Shown: piece by piece, positions 32,091 through 33,240 of the stretch
Numbering within the stretch: the stretch's first letter is position 1
Layout of the letters: every line of letters starts with the position of its first letter
Assembly (NCBI GenBank): GCA_947259165.1
Contig: CAMYKY010000033.1
Coordinates: forward strand, 1 to 33,240
Direction of reading: 5' to 3'
From: an uncultured Acidobacteriota bacterium
GTDB taxonomy: Bacteria; Acidobacteriota; Vicinamibacteria; Marinacidobacterales; SMYC01
Length of the DNA stretch: 33,240 nucleotides
Program-made: the position numbers and the translations under genes
The notes under the pieces: generated by a model
Databases searched by the model: none
Seen by the model: the letters and a program-made list of their open reading frames with translations, nothing else
Told to the model about the DNA's origin: nothing

Positions 32091-32657
32091 TCACTGCCGT
32101 CCGGACGGAGTTCGTTCCGCTACGACTAGCGCCGGCCAAGGTTCGCGTACGCGGTCCGTCGAGTCGCGGTATCGCTCCATCACCTCCTTCCCGTAGTCCA
32201 GCTCAGTCATGTATGCGTTGTGGGCGCGGCACATGAGTCGAATATTTTCCGGGCTGCGATCGCCGCCCAGCGCGTACGGATCCTCGTGATGAAACTCCAA
32301 CCGTTCGCGCGCGCTGCAGCGACGGCCCTTCGGGTTCACGTAGGTGCACTGGTCACCATCACGGGCGCAAACGATCCGTTTTATGGGAGCGGGGATATTG
32401 CGTGAGCCGGGTGACGTGTCGGCATCTTCGACGCTTCTCCTGGGTTTCTTCGTCTTTCCGAATCGCTTGGCTTCGAGGCGCTCGAGTTTCTCTGTGACTG
32501 CCGCGTCAATCACGGCAGCTGGATCGCCATCAGGCATGAGCGCGACGAGTCGCTCCAGCTTGTCGTGCAGTTCCGCATTCGCCGTGAACTGAACCTTGTA
32601 CCTCGCCGGCGCGAGCGGCTCGCCGACGGAGGGATCGACCTCCGAACCCGTGAGCAC
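32091..32657 (-). CDS. HNH endonuclease-domain protein, N-terminally short
   Basis: 188 residues from GTG 32657. The C-terminal half is an HNH nuclease motif with metal and catalytic residues: EFHHEDPYALGG (His123-His124), Asn138 and His146 in MCRAHN, plus Cys104, Cys114 and Cys143 for a structural zinc. The N-terminal half (YKVQFTANAELHDKLERLVA) matches the region that precedes HNH in longer proteins of about 350-400 residues common in myxobacteria and acidobacteria. Those have an extra helical N-terminal domain that is absent here, and the open frame runs only a little further upstream. Possibly truncated, possibly still active as a nuclease. No methylase or other defence gene is adjacent. 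Confidence 0.75.
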   Translation of the reverse strand: MLTGSEVDPSVGEPLAPARYKVQFTANAELHDKLERLVALMPDGDPAAVIDAAVTEKLERLEAKRFGKTKKPRRSVEDADTSPGSRNIPAPIKRIVCARDGDQCTYVNPKGRRCSARERLEFHHEDPYALGGDRSPENIRLMCRAHNAYMTELDYGKEVMERYRDSTDRVREPWPALVVAERTPSGRQ

Positions 32658-32724
32658 CTCTACTGCTTTGGCAAATCGACGAGCTGATCGACGAAACCGA
32701 GTTGCACCGCGACACCCAGCCGCA

Positions 32725-32730
32725 TAACAT
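32725..32730 (+). promoter_or_regulatory. leaderless-type -10 box before the DUF4159 gene
   Basis: TAACAT lies exactly 6 nt before GTG 32737, the same TAnnnT-N6-start geometry seen at 15515, 21936 and 31026. It supports the GTG as start, with transcription beginning on or near it. Confidence 0.4.
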
Positions 32731-32736
32731 CAGCTC

Positions 32737-33240
32737 GTGGCGAAATGGCGGCGCCTTCGCAAATGGGGATCGGCCACGTTTGTCTTGATGGCCGTCGTCT
32801 CGATCGTATCGGTCGCGTTCGCTCAGCAGTGGGATTCTAGCCGCGGCTGGCGCGGCTGGCGTAACCGGGTGCCGCCCAAATTCCCCACGGAAGAGGAACT
32901 GCTAGATCGGTCGTTCTCGTTTACACGAGTTCTCTACGAAAGTGTTCGCGACGAACCGCTGGGACACGGGTGGAACACCGACTACCCCGACTCCGACACC
33001 AACTTCATGGTGCGCCTCTCGGAGCTAACGTCGACGCGCATCAGCCGAGACGCCGAAGGCAACCCGAACCACTTCGTCGTGACACTCGACGACGATTCCA
33101 TTTTCAACTACCCCTTCGTCTTCATGTCCGACGTCGGCACGCTCGGCTTCAGCGATTCGCAAGCAGAACGGATGCGCCAGTATCTTCTTCGCGGGGGCAT
33201 TCTCTATGTGGACGATTTTTGGGGCATCCGCGCCTTTGAA
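32737..33240 (+). CDS. DUF4159-domain exported protein, 5' part
   Basis: 168 codons are visible from GTG 32737 and the gene runs off the right edge. A twin basic start (KWRRLRKWG) and a hydrophobic helix ending VAFAQ form a signal peptide. A mature region with RGWRGWRNRVPPKFPTEEE leads into DUF4159: RVLYESVRDEPLGHGWNTDY, then VRLSELTSTRISRDAEGNPN, YPFVFMSDVGTLGFSDSQ and RGGILYVDDFWG. DUF4159 proteins are exported, have a glutamine-amidotransferase-like fold and often sit beside MoxR ATPase / DUF58 / VWA-type gene sets; no such partner is visible before the edge. It is divergent from the HNH gene, 79 nt away. Confidence 0.85.
   Translation, partial: MAKWRRLRKWGSATFVLMAVVSIVSVAFAQQWDSSRGWRGWRNRVPPKFPTEEELLDRSFSFTRVLYESVRDEPLGHGWNTDYPDSDTNFMVRLSELTSTRISRDAEGNPNHFVVTLDDDSIFNYPFVFMSDVGTLGFSDSQAERMRQYLLRGGILYVDDFWGIRAFE

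Noticed and set aside
32091..32657. Restriction-modification or other defence island around the HNH gene
   Set aside because: No methyltransferase, helicase or other defence gene is adjacent; this HNH type is common as a stand-alone gene.

Overview
The window reads as one high-GC chromosomal segment of a Gram-negative bacterium, most likely a member of the Acidobacteriota. This is an inference from the gene families: a CBM9/DUF5916 outer-membrane protein, ASPIC/UnbV (CRTAC1-type) FG-GAP propellers, sulfatases, a DUF4159 protein, a DUF4388-containing serine/threonine kinase and short remnants of kinase genes. No rRNA, tRNA, CRISPR array, phage gene or insertion-sequence transposase was seen.

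Layout. 1-540 holds only weak coding signs. 543-1835 (minus) is a phosphate-selective-porin-type outer-membrane protein with a four-fold GTMAC array in front of it. 2249-5070 (minus) is a wrecked tripartite efflux locus: a decayed RND permease, an intact periplasmic adaptor and a small secreted ORF. 5205-5400 holds an inverted pair of palindromic repeats, with a third copy at 18000. 5513-6498 (plus) holds a broken PAS/histidine kinase and the first codons of a serine/threonine kinase gene. 6558-13509 (minus) carries a kinase-DUF4388-J-TPR fusion, an unrecognised helical protein, a STAS protein, a structured non-coding stretch and an intact sulfatase. 13902-15242 has a PilZ protein (plus) and a secreted unknown (minus). 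15527-21883 (plus) has the DUF5916 protein, a PhoD-type phosphatase, and a polysaccharide-lyase-like N-terminus fused by deletion to a sulfatase lacking its N-terminus. 22114-31017 (plus) is a tight four-gene operon. 31256-33240 has a FlK-like thioesterase, a sulfatase with an internal deletion, an N-terminally shortened HNH protein (minus) and the start of a DUF4159 protein.

The most interesting part is the operon at 22.1-31.0 kb. Its first gene fuses a five-helix, histidine-bearing membrane domain to a pentaheme cytochrome c, one heme site being an unusual CX4CH. The next three genes encode membrane-anchored or exported FG-GAP beta-propellers, two of them with TPRs and two with ASPIC/UnbV-type regions, coupled by a 5-nt gap and two 4-nt overlaps. 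This looks like a dedicated envelope electron-transfer complex. It is bracketed by two copies of a 21-nt sequence (one mismatch) holding a TAGAAT -10 box exactly 6 nt before an ATG.

A second theme is loss by deletion. At least six genes (RND permease, histidine kinase, lyase/sulfatase pair, second sulfatase, one or two kinases, possibly the HNH gene) have lost a central or terminal block while the flanking pieces stay recognisable and most neighbours are intact. Intact and broken sulfatases plus a lyase-like fragment suggest an ancestor that used sulfated polysaccharides and has been losing that capacity.
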